64,000 bases of DNA from Saprospiraceae bacterium (GCA_016710115.1 JADJLN010000010.1:62001-126000), one strand, 5' to 3'. Shown: positions 48,090 to 58,067, counted from the first letter of the stretch. Translations and numbers: made by a program. The notes: generated by a model not told the origin, from the letters alone.

Positions 48090-49568
48090 TTATGGGGTAA
48101 TCAATACCTTCCGAACCAGATGATCGGTTGCATTTCCCATGCGCAGTAAATATATCCCGCCGGGCAATACAGGCAGTGTCAATGATCGAATGATCTGGCC
48201 CTGACCGATTTGCCATACGGCGGAAGTGATAAGTTCACCCGTGACGGACATCAATTGAAGCTGGAGGTCCATGTTTCGTTCGGCTGACAGATTGATATTC
48301 AACTCCGTTCCCGAACGAACCGGGTTGGGGAGGATGGTCAGGGTGGTAAGACCATCCATGAATTCATCCTGGAAAGAAGAGATCTGATCACCAGTCGTGA
48401 AGGTGTGGATATCCGAATAGGCTTCGCACGTATGCTGGGCATTATAGGGTCTCAAACGCCAGTAGTAGGTCTTGTTCTTGATCAGACTGGAACTGATCCA
48501 GGAATTTCCCACGGTGGCGAATTGAAATACTGCGGAACTGAACGTTGGATTGATCGAATATTCGACAATGTAATGCGTCGCCTCCGGCATGGGTTCCCAG
48601 ATGAATGGAATGTCCTTAAAGGTGGAGATCGTGTCTCCTTCTTCCGGAAAAACAGGTATAACAGGCCCGGAATAAACCGGGAATCGTTTGGTCTGATCGT
48701 AGAGAAACTCGGCCTTATCGGTCAACGCATTTGCTTGCATGGCCGCTTGCTGTTCTTCAGAAAACCGGTAGGAACATTCGTCGGAAGAGTACGACATAAT
48801 GAAGCTGCCATCTGATTTCAGTTTCACCCCGTCTGGATCCGTTTGAGTCAGAATACTTTCGCCTACATTGTTGCAGTTCCAGCGATAATTCAGATAATCC
48901 GGAGGTGTATCGCAAAACCCGTCACCTGCGATATCACAGTCTTTACCATCAACACGCTCGACAAGATTTCCATTGATCTGCTCGGGGGCAGGGAGGCTGT
49001 AATCGTGATCATAACCCTCCCAACCATAAAACGGGTGGGGGAGTGAGAGGTAGTGACCCAGTTCATGAGCCCAGGTGTGATCATCGGGTTGGGTACAGGA
49101 TTTCGACAGGGCTACCCCCAGATTGTATGCACTGTATCCGCAGAGGCCTTCGCCGGGAGAGTTTGAGATATAGCAGTTGATTGTGTTCGGGACATTATAT
49201 GCCACCATCATCTCTGACCCGGTGTCGTAATTGTGGTTGTAGTAGGTATTGTTGGGAATGTAATTGATCGCCCCTTCGATGTAAAACTGGATGTTGGCTG
49301 TTTCAAAATCCTGGTTCAAGGTGCAGAATGCATCCAGCAGGTTGCGCATACCAAAATATCCACCGCCTACCGAGGTGCCCACCAGATGGATGGTCACGGG
49401 GATGTAGAGGGTATCAGCAGATCGGGAAAAGGCCTTCGGGTTCGCCTGATATTCGGTCAGCCAGGCCACTTTGCCATCCTGCGTTCCACACCATTGGTTA
49501 GCCTTTCCATTTTGTGCGTAGAGCCACGGTGTCAGAAAGAGCAATGCAATTGTTAAAATTCGATTCAT
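48090..49568 (-). CDS. M43-like (pappalysin family) zinc metalloprotease, T9SS cargo
   Basis: 492 residues. Signal peptide (MNRILTIALLFLTPWLYAQ), then the catalytic domain with HELGHYLSLPH (HEXXHXXXXXH, residues 168-178) and Met-turn region SFIMSYSSDEC, the metzincin pattern of M43/cytophagalysin. A fibronectin III-like domain (FIWEPMPEATHYIVEYSI, TYYWRLRPYN) and a C-terminal T9SS sorting domain (LTILPNPVRSGTELNINL, LPGGIYLLRMGN) follow. Likely extracellular. First gene of the leftward surface run; divergent from the S41 protease. Confidence 0.9.
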   Translation of the reverse strand: MNRILTIALLFLTPWLYAQNGKANQWCGTQDGKVAWLTEYQANPKAFSRSADTLYIPVTIHLVGTSVGGGYFGMRNLLDAFCTLNQDFETANIQFYIEGAINYIPNNTYYNHNYDTGSEMMVAYNVPNTINCYISNSPGEGLCGYSAYNLGVALSKSCTQPDDHTWAHELGHYLSLPHPFYGWEGYDHDYSLPAPEQINGNLVERVDGKDCDIAGDGFCDTPPDYLNYRWNCNNVGESILTQTDPDGVKLKSDGSFIMSYSSDECSYRFSEEQQAAMQANALTDKAEFLYDQTKRFPVYSGPVIPVFPEEGDTISTFKDIPFIWEPMPEATHYIVEYSINPTFSSAVFQFATVGNSWISSSLIKNKTYYWRLRPYNAQHTCEAYSDIHTFTTGDQISSFQDEFMDGLTTLTILPNPVRSGTELNINLSAERNMDLQLQLMSVTGELITSAVWQIGQGQIIRSLTLPVLPGGIYLLRMGNATDHLVRKVLITP

Positions 49569-49751
49569 TTTCCGGATTTGATTTCGTTTAAACCTCGAAA
49601 GAGGTCGACATGTTCAGGGTATGGTCTGGGGGAAAAGCTGCTCAATGTACGGGATTGACCTGAAAACCCGATAACGCACGTGCAGCGTACCTCATTCGGA
49701 TAATCCCGGAACGGGATTTGCCGTTACCTTAGCACGTCAAAGAACCTGAGC

Positions 49752-51341
49752 ATGAAACGTTGGTTGATCTATTCGTTATTGAGTGTCCTGATCCTGAGTT
49801 CACTGGCTTTTGTCCGCCCGGTGACAGACAAATACTTCGAGATCATCAAGAATCTGGAGATTTTCACCAATCTGTACAAGGAGTTGAATGCTGGATATGT
49901 CGATGAACTTGATCCGGCGCGTACTATGCGCAGTGGTATCGATGCCATGCTGGCCGCTCTGGATCCCTATACGAACTACATTTCCGAAAGCGATATCGAG
50001 GGATATCGCACGCTGACGGAAGGGCGGTACAACGGGATCGGTGCTCAGGTCAAGAAGATCGGGGAATTGGTGACCATTACCCAGGTGTACGAGAACAGTC
50101 CGGCACTGAAGGCGGGTTTAAAAGCAGGTGATCGCATCCTGGAGGTCGATGGGCAGGATGCCCGCAATCGGAGCACGGAAGACCTCAACAATATCATGCA
50201 GGGGTTTCCCGGCACTCAGGTCAAAATGCGGGTGAGCCGCCCCGGGCAGGATAAACCCTTTCCGCTCACCCTGACCCGGGAAGAGGTCGACCTGCCAAAC
50301 GTCCCCTATTCCGGGATGGTGGACGACCATATCGGTTACATTTCCCTCACCACATTCACCCAGCAGGCGGGGAATAACATCGCCCAGGCATACAAGGACC
50401 TGCGCGTGAAGGATCCCCTGATCCAGGGTTTGATCCTGGACTTGCGTGATAATGGTGGCGGTTTGCTGAATGAAGCTGTCAATATCTGCAATATTTTCAT
50501 CGACCGTGGTGAACTTGTTGTCAGCACCAAAGGCAAGATCCCGGAATGGGATCGGAGTTACAAGACAACACAGCATCCGTTGAACACGGAAATTCCGCTT
50601 GTCATCCTGGTGAATAACCGGTCGGCGTCGGCCTCTGAGATTGTGAGTGGCACGATCCAGGATCTGGATCGGGGTGTGGTCATGGGTCAATTGACCTATG
50701 GCAAAGGACTGGTGCAGCACACCAAGGAGATCGGCTATAATGCCCGGTTGAAACTGACCACCGCGAAGTACTATATCCCGAGTGGCCGTTGTATTCAGGC
50801 CATCAATTACAAGGATGGTGAGCCGGTTCATATCCCGGACGAACAACGGGCCAAATTCAAGACGCGGAATGGCCGTACTGTATTGGATGGTGGTGGTGTC
50901 AAACCGGATGTGGTCCTTGAAAAACCCAAGGAGCCGGCGCTCATCCAGGCATTGCTTGATCAGGACATGATCTTTGATTATACAACCCAATTCTGCCTGA
51001 AACAGGACAGTATTGCCGGACCGGAATCATTTCGATTCACCGATTGGAACGGATTCGTCCGATTTCTGACGGAACGGTCATTTTCCTTTGAGACGGCATC
51101 GGACAAGGCTTTGAAGACGCTCCGGGAGAAAGCCCGGACAACGTTACAGTCCCACCGGGAACAGAGTCTGGAGAACCATCGGGAAGCCATTGTGAGCCTG
51201 ATCGAACAGGAGATCATTGGTCGGTACTACTTCAACCGGGGCCGCAAACAACTTGGCTTGCGCAACGATCCGGAGATCGTTGCGGCCAATCTGTTGTTAA
51301 AGGATACCGAGCGGTATCGGAAGATTCTCAAAGGCAGATAA
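49752..51341 (+). CDS. S41 C-terminal processing peptidase (CtpA-like)
   Basis: 529 residues. N-terminal membrane anchor (WLIYSLLSVLILSSLAF), PDZ domain (about 90-175, GIGAQVKKIGELVTITQV, LKAGDRILEVDG), then the S41 catalytic domain: LDLRDNGGGLL, nucleophile in SASASEIVSG (about 291-300), general-base Lys in TYGKGLVQ (Lys 318). Acts in the periplasm. A loose -7 box (TACCTTAG, 49725-49732) precedes it. Distinct from the longer Prc at 54854. Confidence 0.93.
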   Translation: MKRWLIYSLLSVLILSSLAFVRPVTDKYFEIIKNLEIFTNLYKELNAGYVDELDPARTMRSGIDAMLAALDPYTNYISESDIEGYRTLTEGRYNGIGAQVKKIGELVTITQVYENSPALKAGLKAGDRILEVDGQDARNRSTEDLNNIMQGFPGTQVKMRVSRPGQDKPFPLTLTREEVDLPNVPYSGMVDDHIGYISLTTFTQQAGNNIAQAYKDLRVKDPLIQGLILDLRDNGGGLLNEAVNICNIFIDRGELVVSTKGKIPEWDRSYKTTQHPLNTEIPLVILVNNRSASASEIVSGTIQDLDRGVVMGQLTYGKGLVQHTKEIGYNARLKLTTAKYYIPSGRCIQAINYKDGEPVHIPDEQRAKFKTRNGRTVLDGGGVKPDVVLEKPKEPALIQALLDQDMIFDYTTQFCLKQDSIAGPESFRFTDWNGFVRFLTERSFSFETASDKALKTLREKARTTLQSHREQSLENHREAIVSLIEQEIIGRYYFNRGRKQLGLRNDPEIVAANLLLKDTERYRKILKGR

Positions 51342-51397
51342 ACACGACCACGTTCTTCGGTGGAGGTTGATTGTTCTCATCCAGTCATTCCGACGGA

Positions 51398-51964
51398 TTA
51401 CTCCGGTGGCAGCATAACAGCATCGATCACGTGGACAATCCCGTTTGATGCCTCTACAGTGCCCAGGATGTTCGCTCCGTTGATCTTGACCTTGCCATCC
51501 TTGTTTTCCACTTTGATGTAGTGACCAGTGGCCTGATACAACTGCATGCCGTCCCGGAGGTCTTTGATGCGGTAAGAACCGGGAGAAGCGTGAAATTTGA
51601 TGATGCGAGCGAGCTTTGCCTTGTTTTCCGGCTTTAACAGCTCGTCCAATGTACCTGCAGGCAATGCATCAAATGCTGCATTGTTCGGTGCAAAAACGGT
51701 GAGCGGACCGGCATTGACCAGAACATCTTCCAGGCTGGCTGCCTGTACACCAGCAACCAGTGTGGTGTGGTCAGGAGAAGCTATGGCCACCCCCAGGATG
51801 CTTTTGGGTGCATTGGGATCTTCGGCCACGGCAGACTGACCTTTCGCCACCGATGCTGACCCCGTCATGGCAGCTGCATCCGTTTGGGCATCGCCACCCT
51901 GAGCACAGGAGTTAAGGATTAAAAGACCTAGTACTCCACTAATTACATACAAGAACCTTTTCAT
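51398..51964 (-). CDS. Fasciclin (FAS1) domain lipoprotein
   Basis: 188 residues. Lipoprotein signal FLYVISGVLGLLILNSC, a low-complexity Ala/Gly spacer, then one FAS1 domain: LVAGVQAASLEDVLVNAGPLTVFAPNNAAFDALPAGTLDELL, then KLARIIKFHASPG and IVHVIDAVMLPP (the conserved H2 box). Usually adhesion or surface-associated. Confidence 0.93.
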   Translation of the reverse strand: MKRFLYVISGVLGLLILNSCAQGGDAQTDAAAMTGSASVAKGQSAVAEDPNAPKSILGVAIASPDHTTLVAGVQAASLEDVLVNAGPLTVFAPNNAAFDALPAGTLDELLKPENKAKLARIIKFHASPGSYRIKDLRDGMQLYQATGHYIKVENKDGKVKINGANILGTVEASNGIVHVIDAVMLPPE

Positions 51965-52030
51965 AGCGTAACATGGATTTTGTGTGGTCTAAAATTGGGG
52001 AAAGTGGATCACAGTACATGTTGACATCGG

Positions 52031-52765
52031 TCACGATGGGCGATGATTCCGGTCAGAGGTGATAATCCGGCTTTGCTCAACGGAGTATCCAACTTCCATC
52101 AGCTGGTCATTCACGACCACCCAGATTCGGTCGCGGGGACTGGGGTTGACCGATTTCGTCCCGGTGAATGTGCCAAACGCAGGCAGGAGCCCGTGTTGAA
52201 GACTGAAATGGAAACAGGGCATGATGACCGTTTGCCGACCTTTTCCTCGTAGTCGATAACCGGGATGAATATGGCCGGAAAGGTTATACATTCCATCCGG
52301 AACCTGTTGGAGATGATCGTGTGTCAACACGAGAGGACCTATGGGCAACTGGTCATTCACGACCTCAATACCAAACTGGTCATAATGTGTCTGGTCCAGG
52401 ATATCGTGGTTTCCTTTCACCAGGATAAACTTCACCTTCCGATGCCGGGAGATCTGCATGCCAAAGGTGTCCCATTCCCCATTGTGCTGGCTGTGGAACA
52501 GATCGCCGAGGAAGAGGACCTGTTCGGGCTGGCAATCCAGGATCAACTGGTCGAGCCGTCGCAAATCGGTTTCGGCCAATTGACCGGGAATGGCAATACC
52601 CGATTTTCTGAAATGAGTGGTTTTGCCAATATGCAGGTCGGCAATGAGCAGTGCCTTTCGGGCGGGAAGCCAGATGGCGCGTTGTGCAAGCAGGTGGACA
52701 GGTTCGCCGGCCAGGTTGATCTCGGCCACCTGGACAAATTCGCGGGTAGCAGATCGATCAGGCAT
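52031..52765 (-). CDS. pdeM: Ligase-associated metallophosphoesterase PdeM
   Basis: 244 residues. Calcineurin-like motifs: DLHIGK, GDLFHS, GNHD, LTHDHL, SGHIHPGY. The IADLHIGKTTHFRKSGIAIP segment is typical of the ligase-associated DNA damage response phosphoesterase, which normally sits with the Lhr-like helicase, an exonuclease and an ATP-dependent ligase. Here the helicase is 43 kb away. Start at ATG 52765, 6 bases after a TACTTTCG box. Confidence 0.87.
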   Translation of the reverse strand: MPDRSATREFVQVAEINLAGEPVHLLAQRAIWLPARKALLIADLHIGKTTHFRKSGIAIPGQLAETDLRRLDQLILDCQPEQVLFLGDLFHSQHNGEWDTFGMQISRHRKVKFILVKGNHDILDQTHYDQFGIEVVNDQLPIGPLVLTHDHLQQVPDGMYNLSGHIHPGYRLRGKGRQTVIMPCFHFSLQHGLLPAFGTFTGTKSVNPSPRDRIWVVVNDQLMEVGYSVEQSRIITSDRNHRPS

Positions 52766-52771
52766 CACCTG

Positions 52772-52779
52772 CGAAAGTA
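52772..52779 (-). promoter_or_regulatory. -7 box TACTTTCG before pdeM
   Basis: One mismatch to TAnnTTTG; only 6 bases before the ATG at 52765. Confidence 0.5.
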
Positions 52780-52805
52780 CGTCAGCAGGAGGAGTCTGGG
52801 AAAAC

Positions 52806-53438
52806 CTACTTCAAGATCGTACCCACCACATTGGTCAGCGCCGTGATCATGAACTGGATGCCGACGGCCATGGTAATGAATCCCATGATCTTGGTTACGG
52901 CTGTGATCCCGGACCGTCCCAGGGCTTTGAACAGGAGCGGCGCCATCCGGAGCGTGAAATAGGTCAGCAGCCCCAGGACGAGGATCACTCCGGTGATGAT
53001 CATATGGTTCTCCCAGCCGGACTGGGTGGTTGACATCCCGATCAACAGAGAGATGGCACCGGGCCCCGCCAGGAGGGGCATGGCCAGTGGAGAGAAGGTC
53101 ACATCATGACCTTGATCGGCTTCTTCAACCAGGGGGCTGTTTTCAGTTTTCCTGCGTGGTGCTCCGCCACCCCGGAGGAGGGTCAGACCGGAGCCGAGGA
53201 TGATGACACCACCGGCGATCCGCATCGCATCCAGACTGATCCCGAAGAAATGGAGGATATACGTACCGGCCCAGAAGAATCCGAGCAGGATGATCGCAAA
53301 ATAGAACACCGTGATCAGGGCGATCCGGTTACGCTGCTGTCTGGTCTGGTCGTGGGTCAATGCCAGATAGACCGGCACCACACCCAGTGGGTCGACAATG
53401 GAGAACAGCGAACCGAGTACAGCGACAAACAATTCCAT
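52806..53438 (-). CDS. MarC family integral membrane protein
   Basis: 210 residues from MELFVAVLGSLFSIVDPLGVVPVYLALT; the frame to 53519 adds a non-family lead. About six transmembrane segments with the conserved FSIVDPLGVVP, MRIAGGVIILGSGL, and SPLAMPLLAGPGAISLLI motifs. Transported substrate unknown; not an established drug pump. Ends about 40 bases before pdeM on the same strand. Confidence 0.92.
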   Translation of the reverse strand: MELFVAVLGSLFSIVDPLGVVPVYLALTHDQTRQQRNRIALITVFYFAIILLGFFWAGTYILHFFGISLDAMRIAGGVIILGSGLTLLRGGGAPRRKTENSPLVEEADQGHDVTFSPLAMPLLAGPGAISLLIGMSTTQSGWENHMIITGVILVLGLLTYFTLRMAPLLFKALGRSGITAVTKIMGFITMAVGIQFMITALTNVVGTILK

Positions 53439-53559
53439 AAGGCCATTATCTTCAACCCGAAACCAGCTTCGGGCCTGTGCACATGATAACGAACAATAAA
53501 GAATAATGTTTGGTATCAAAGTTCCAATTTGATCAATTTTTAATGTTAATTTTTTTCAA

Positions 53560-54057
53560 ATGATCATTCACAAAATAAAAGTCGGAATATTAGCAGTCTC
53601 TTGTATCGGTCTTCTCATCGGGTGCACCCGGGAAGCCCCGACCAGTCCTCCTGCAGATCCGGAGGTATTGCTGGAAACTGACCGGGCATTTTGTCAGCGA
53701 AGCCTGGAGGCTGGTATGAAGGTGGCCTTTGTCGAATATGCCGATTCGGCCGTCATCAAGATGGATGATGGGCGGTTGGCCGTTCGCGGCCTGGATTCGC
53801 TGAAAGCTGTATGGGCCGCTCCACGACCGGACGGGCCATCACCGTTGTCCTGGGAGCCGCAACATGTGGAGATCTCCTCATCCGGCGACATGGGATTTAC
53901 GTTTGGCTACTGGCGCTTTCCAGCTAAAACAGAAACAGGCAACGATACACTGTACTATGGCAATTATGTCAGTATCTGGAAGCGACAAAGAGACGGATCC
54001 TGGAAGTATGTGCTCGATACCGGAACAGATACACCAAGACCCGATGGTTGGGAATAG
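53560..54057 (+). CDS. NTF2-like (DUF4440) lipoprotein
   Basis: 165 residues. Lipoprotein signal VGILAVSCIGLLIGC, then an NTF2-like domain: LLETDRAFCQRSLEAGMKVAFVEYADSAVIKMDD, then GDMGFTFGYWRFPA, YVSIWKRQRDGSWKYVLDTG. These folds bind small ligands or have isomerase-type activity; the role here is unknown. 20 bases before the DsbA-like gene, likely an operon. Confidence 0.87.
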   Translation: MIIHKIKVGILAVSCIGLLIGCTREAPTSPPADPEVLLETDRAFCQRSLEAGMKVAFVEYADSAVIKMDDGRLAVRGLDSLKAVWAAPRPDGPSPLSWEPQHVEISSSGDMGFTFGYWRFPAKTETGNDTLYYGNYVSIWKRQRDGSWKYVLDTGTDTPRPDGWE

Positions 54058-54077
54058 GGAAGAAATCACCATTCCAG

Positions 54078-54779
54078 ATGTATAATCACCTGTTCATCCT
54101 CATCGCCAGCTGGCTTCCCATCGGGTCAGTCGGCCAACCCCATGAACCCATGCCCCACTTCATCTACGTCTACGATCCGTTGTGCGGATGGTGTTATGGG
54201 TTCAGCCCGGTGATCTGTCAACTCCGGGAAGAATATGCTGAAAAGGCAACTTTTGAGGTTATTGCCGGAGGCATGATCCGCGGTGACCGGGTGGGGCCCT
54301 TATCGGATATGGCCGATTATATACGGAAGGCATATAAGGATGTAGAAGAAACTTCCGGCATCCGATTTGGACAGCCGTTTCTGGATGAACTCTTTGGCGA
54401 TGCCGATATGGTCTTGGATTCTGAACCGGGGTGCCTGGCTCAAGCGGTCATCAATCACCTCAAACCGGAGCAGGCGGTCGCATTTGCGTCATCCATTCAG
54501 AATGCCATCTATAGCGAAGGGATGCATCCGGGAGATCAGGACAGGATCATTCAACTCCTCGTGCACCAGGGGCTGGACAGGGAGACCGTCGTACAGGCGT
54601 TATCTGATGACCAGATGTATCAACGCATGATCAATGGCTTCTCCAGAAGTGAAGGAATGGGTGTCCGGGGTTTTCCTACCCTCTTTCTGGAAATGGAAGG
54701 CCAGCGGCATGTGGTGTCGAGAGGGTTTATAGACCTGGCCTCTCTTCAACAGCGCCTGGATGAACTACTCGCTCGTTAA
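54078..54779 (+). CDS. DsbA-family thioredoxin-fold protein
   Basis: 233 residues. FIYVYDPLCGWCYGFSP places the CXXC at residues 36-39 (CGWC), and the helical insert and VRGFPTLFLE (cis-Pro) are typical of the DsbA/FrnE subgroup. The N-terminus (FILIASWLPIGSVGQ) looks like a signal peptide, suggesting periplasmic thiol oxidoreductase activity. Start at ATG 54078; the 54048 frame start overlaps the previous gene. Confidence 0.88.
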   Translation: MYNHLFILIASWLPIGSVGQPHEPMPHFIYVYDPLCGWCYGFSPVICQLREEYAEKATFEVIAGGMIRGDRVGPLSDMADYIRKAYKDVEETSGIRFGQPFLDELFGDADMVLDSEPGCLAQAVINHLKPEQAVAFASSIQNAIYSEGMHPGDQDRIIQLLVHQGLDRETVVQALSDDQMYQRMINGFSRSEGMGVRGFPTLFLEMEGQRHVVSRGFIDLASLQQRLDELLAR

Positions 54780-54796
54780 GCCGATCCAACGCGAAT

Positions 54797-54834
54797 AAAA
54801 AAAGCCCTGACCGATAACCTGTCAGGGCTTTTTT
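54797..54834. terminator. Bidirectional intrinsic terminator
   Basis: AAAAAAAGCCCTGAC, 9-nt loop, GTCAGGGCTTTTTT between convergent dsbA-like and prc genes. Confidence 0.93.
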
Positions 54835-54853
54835 ATCCGCCGTTTTCTGTTCG

Positions 54854-56998
54854 TTACCGTTCCTTGATGACCTCCTGGCCTGTGTTGCGTGCATATTCGG
54901 CGTCCAGCCGAAGCATGTCAGCCATGATGTTCAGGGTCTCATCGATGTAGGCATCCTTTTTCACCTGATCCAGAAAATCGTCATTGCTGGCAATCTTGGC
55001 TGAATCCTGCTGGATCCGTGGCAGGTCGACGGCAGGGTTGGTCACGACCAGTGATTCATCAGGGGTGTAGTTGTCCTTGTAGCGGTCAGCTTCATCTTTC
55101 TTCTCCTTTACATAGGCCTGGAAATAATCCAGCTTGAGCGGATAGGTTGTCTGATCGCGTTGTGCCTTGAACCGATTGGCGTTTTGTTCTGTCAGTTGGA
55201 AAGTGGCCGATTTGTTGACCCGTTCCTGACTGAATGCGCGAAGTTTGCTCATATAACCGTCAACCCGATAGACCTTCTGTTGGTGTGCTACTGGCTCGAT
55301 CTCTGTCCATGGCATGGAATATGGATTCTCCTTTTCCCCAAAGTCGAGCTTGGCATAATTGTCTGGCAGGATGATATCCGGTACAACTCCTTTCAATTGC
55401 GTGGAGCCTCCATCTATGCGATAGAATTTCTGGATAGTCAGTTTGACCTGGCCAAGCGGTTTGATATCGTCGTTGCCACTGACGGCATTATCCATATCAA
55501 AGAATCGCTGCACTGTGCCTTTGCCAAATGTAGAGGGACTGCCAACGATGACTGCCCGCTCATAATCCTGCAAGGCAGCAGCCATGATCTCGGATGCAGA
55601 GGCACTGAACTCATTGACCATGATGATCACCGGCCCGTCCCACTGGACTGTCGGGTCGCGATCTTCATGAACACTGGCCCGACCAGACTTGCTTTTTACC
55701 TGGACGATGGGACCTTTCTCAATGAAATACCCCGACATCGTCACCACGTCGCGCAAGGAACCACCTCCATTATTGCGCAAGTCGATGATCAACCCGTCGA
55801 CATTCTCATTTTTCAACTTGTCAATTTCGCGTGCCATATCCACTGCGCAGGAACGGCCTTCAGAGGATTCGAAGTCGGCATAAAACCGGGGCAGACGGAT
55901 ATACCCGATCCGATCATTGGCAGAGGCATCACTGAGGATGACCGACTTGGCAAATCCTTCATCCAGTACCACCTCATCCCGGGTAATGGCGATCTCCTTG
56001 ATGGATCCATCCGCCTTGCGCACGGTCAGTTTGACAATGGTCCCCTTATCGCCACGAATCTTGGAAACCACATCATTGATATCCAGGCCGGTAACCACTT
56101 CGGCTTCGCCTTCACCCTGTGCCACCTTCAGGATCACATCATTGACCTCCAGTTCCTTCTGTTTCCAGGCGGGTCCACCGGTGATGATGCTCATGACTTT
56201 CGTGTTGTCCTTTTCGGTCTGCAACCGGGCACCGATGCCTTCGAGCTTGCCCGCCATCGTGATGTCGAAATTCTCCTTTTCGACCGGTTCGAAATATTCA
56301 GAATGCGGGTCATACAGGTTGGCGATGGTGGACAGGTATTCACTGAAAAATTCTGAGTTCTTTGTTTTTTGCAACCGCTCGTACCAATCCTGATAGCGTT
56401 CCAGGACAGCTTCACGACTGTCTGCTTCCAGATCTTCCATAGATTTTTCCTGAAGTTCCTCCACGCCCTTATTCCGGTCTTCGATCTTGTCGGCCAGACG
56501 GGACAAAACCTCATATTTCAACTGTTGGCGCCACCGGTCCTTCAGTTCATTTTCGTCCTTTGCCCAGGCCAGTTTTTCTGTGTCTGTTTCAAGATGTTCG
56601 TCAATCTCGAAATTGAACGGCTTGCTCAGGATCTCCCTGAACCATCCTTCAGTCCGATCAATTGCCGCGGCATACCGGTCGGAAGCAGCATTGAAAAACT
56701 CGAAACTGCGCTGATTGATCTGATCATCGATGTCGAGTTTGAACGCGTTGAGGGTCTCCACATCGGATTGGGTGAAGAAGCGTTTTCCACTGTCCAGACG
56801 ATCCAGATACTCCTTGTACACCTGATCGGAGAAGTTGTCATCCACTTCCTTGGGCATAAAATGGTACTGCCGCAATCCTTCCATCATGGTGGCCAGCTGG
56901 ATCTGGTCCCGGGTACCCGGACGTTCGGGTGGATAGAATGCCGCAATTGCTGCGACAAGTGCAATGAGTGAGAAAAAGAAGGGCTTTCCGGCTTTCAT
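54854..56998 (-). CDS. prc: Tail-specific protease Prc (S41, long form)
   Basis: About 714 residues. N-terminal anchor (MKAGKPFFFSLIALVAAIAAFYP), a long helical N-terminal domain with the Prc signature SGKRFFTQSDVE, PDZ domain (GIGARLQTEKDN..., DVILKVAQGEGE), S41 core with DLRNNGGGSL, nucleophile region FSASASEIMAAAL, Lys in TFGKGTVQ, and the C-terminal DUF3340-type domain. Periplasmic processing and quality control. Starts at 57031 or 57025 are possible but less likely. Confidence 0.92.
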   Translation of the reverse strand: MKAGKPFFFSLIALVAAIAAFYPPERPGTRDQIQLATMMEGLRQYHFMPKEVDDNFSDQVYKEYLDRLDSGKRFFTQSDVETLNAFKLDIDDQINQRSFEFFNAASDRYAAAIDRTEGWFREILSKPFNFEIDEHLETDTEKLAWAKDENELKDRWRQQLKYEVLSRLADKIEDRNKGVEELQEKSMEDLEADSREAVLERYQDWYERLQKTKNSEFFSEYLSTIANLYDPHSEYFEPVEKENFDITMAGKLEGIGARLQTEKDNTKVMSIITGGPAWKQKELEVNDVILKVAQGEGEAEVVTGLDINDVVSKIRGDKGTIVKLTVRKADGSIKEIAITRDEVVLDEGFAKSVILSDASANDRIGYIRLPRFYADFESSEGRSCAVDMAREIDKLKNENVDGLIIDLRNNGGGSLRDVVTMSGYFIEKGPIVQVKSKSGRASVHEDRDPTVQWDGPVIIMVNEFSASASEIMAAALQDYERAVIVGSPSTFGKGTVQRFFDMDNAVSGNDDIKPLGQVKLTIQKFYRIDGGSTQLKGVVPDIILPDNYAKLDFGEKENPYSMPWTEIEPVAHQQKVYRVDGYMSKLRAFSQERVNKSATFQLTEQNANRFKAQRDQTTYPLKLDYFQAYVKEKKDEADRYKDNYTPDESLVVTNPAVDLPRIQQDSAKIASNDDFLDQVKKDAYIDETLNIMADMLRLDAEYARNTGQEVIKER

Positions 56999-57031
56999 GG
57001 TATAGGAACTGGTTGGATATCTCATAGACAA

Positions 57032-57338
57032 GTTTACAATTTACGTTTCACTCAACGATGGTTGTCCTGATTTTTCTGTTCGGATGACGTTTTGATTGCC
57101 GCCCGTATTGTGTGATAGCAACATGTCCTTTTCAACCAATCTACCTTCTACGAAGCACACCCGGGCACAAGTGGAAAGGGAGAAAACGATATTCAATTGG
57201 GCATATACGCTTGTTTGCAGTAAACGCAGGATGGAAGATAAAGTTAGTCGTCCTGGTCTGGAATATCCAGACCATTTTCAGGTGCGGGCGGTGTTTAACC
57301 TTTTTATAACTGGTTGATGTCCGATTTCGTTCCTGCCG
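57032..57338. other. Gene-free spacer
   Basis: Lies between prc (leftward) and the 3' end of the rsmI-like gene. A 73-residue frame at 57096-57317 has no family or start context; I see nothing else. Confidence 0.55.
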
Positions 57339-58067
57339 TCAAGCGATCCGCACGCCGATCATGAAGACGATGGGCACTTTCCCCATGGTGGGCCATTCCG
57401 CTTTGGACCACCCTTTCACCGTGCGTGTTTCCTGCCACCCTTCCGGGCTGGTGAGGTCGGCAGCCAGTCCGAGCCAGGTATCGGGATCAAGTACTTCCAG
57501 AGCAGTGGTGAAGAGGGCATCGTTCCGGTATGGGGTTTCGATAAACAGTTGCGTCTGCTTGGTGGTTTTGGCCAGTTTCTCCAGACGTTTGAGGTCGTCG
57601 ACCACCGCAGGTCGCCGGGGGGAGAGGTAACCCTGAAAAGCAAACGACTGCCCGTTCAAACCGGAACCCATCAACGCGAGGACAAGCGAGCTCGGGCCGA
57701 CCAACGACTGTACGGTTAATCCAAGATCGCGAGCCCGGCAAACCACACGTGCACCGGGGTCGGCTATACCCGGACTGCCCGCCTCCGACATCATGCCGAT
57801 GTCTTCACCCGCCAGAGCCGCTTCAAACCACTCGTTTTCAATGCGATGCCGATGGTGTTTGTCGAGTTCGAACACGGTTACAGTATCCAGGTCGACTTCC
57901 GGACACAGGGTTCTGATCCAGCGCCGGGCCGTCCGGGCTCGTTCGGCGATGATCACTTTCAATCTGCTGAGAACAGCCACTGTATCCGGCGGAATGGTGC
58001 CGGCACCTGTGCCTTCGGGGCTCAGGGGCACAGGGATCATATACAGGGTTCCGATTTTTACTGACAT
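57339..58067 (-). CDS. RsmI-like SAM-dependent methyltransferase
   Basis: 242 residues of the tetrapyrrole (corrin/porphyrin) methylase superfamily: IGTLYMIPVPLS, IAERARTARRWI, MMSEAGSPGIADPGARVV (SAM loop), LVGPSSLVLALMGSGLNGQSFAFQGYLSPR, and FIETPYRN. RsmI methylates the ribose of C1402 in 16S rRNA. This short Bacteroidota form could be RsmI itself or a paralogue of unknown target. Confidence 0.85.
   Translation of the reverse strand: MSVKIGTLYMIPVPLSPEGTGAGTIPPDTVAVLSRLKVIIAERARTARRWIRTLCPEVDLDTVTVFELDKHHRHRIENEWFEAALAGEDIGMMSEAGSPGIADPGARVVCRARDLGLTVQSLVGPSSLVLALMGSGLNGQSFAFQGYLSPRRPAVVDDLKRLEKLAKTTKQTQLFIETPYRNDALFTTALEVLDPDTWLGLAADLTSPEGWQETRTVKGWSKAEWPTMGKVPIVFMIGVRIA

Noticed and set aside
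57096..57317. 73-residue ORF downstream of rsmI-like gene
   Set aside because: Composition not protein-like, no start context and no recognised family.
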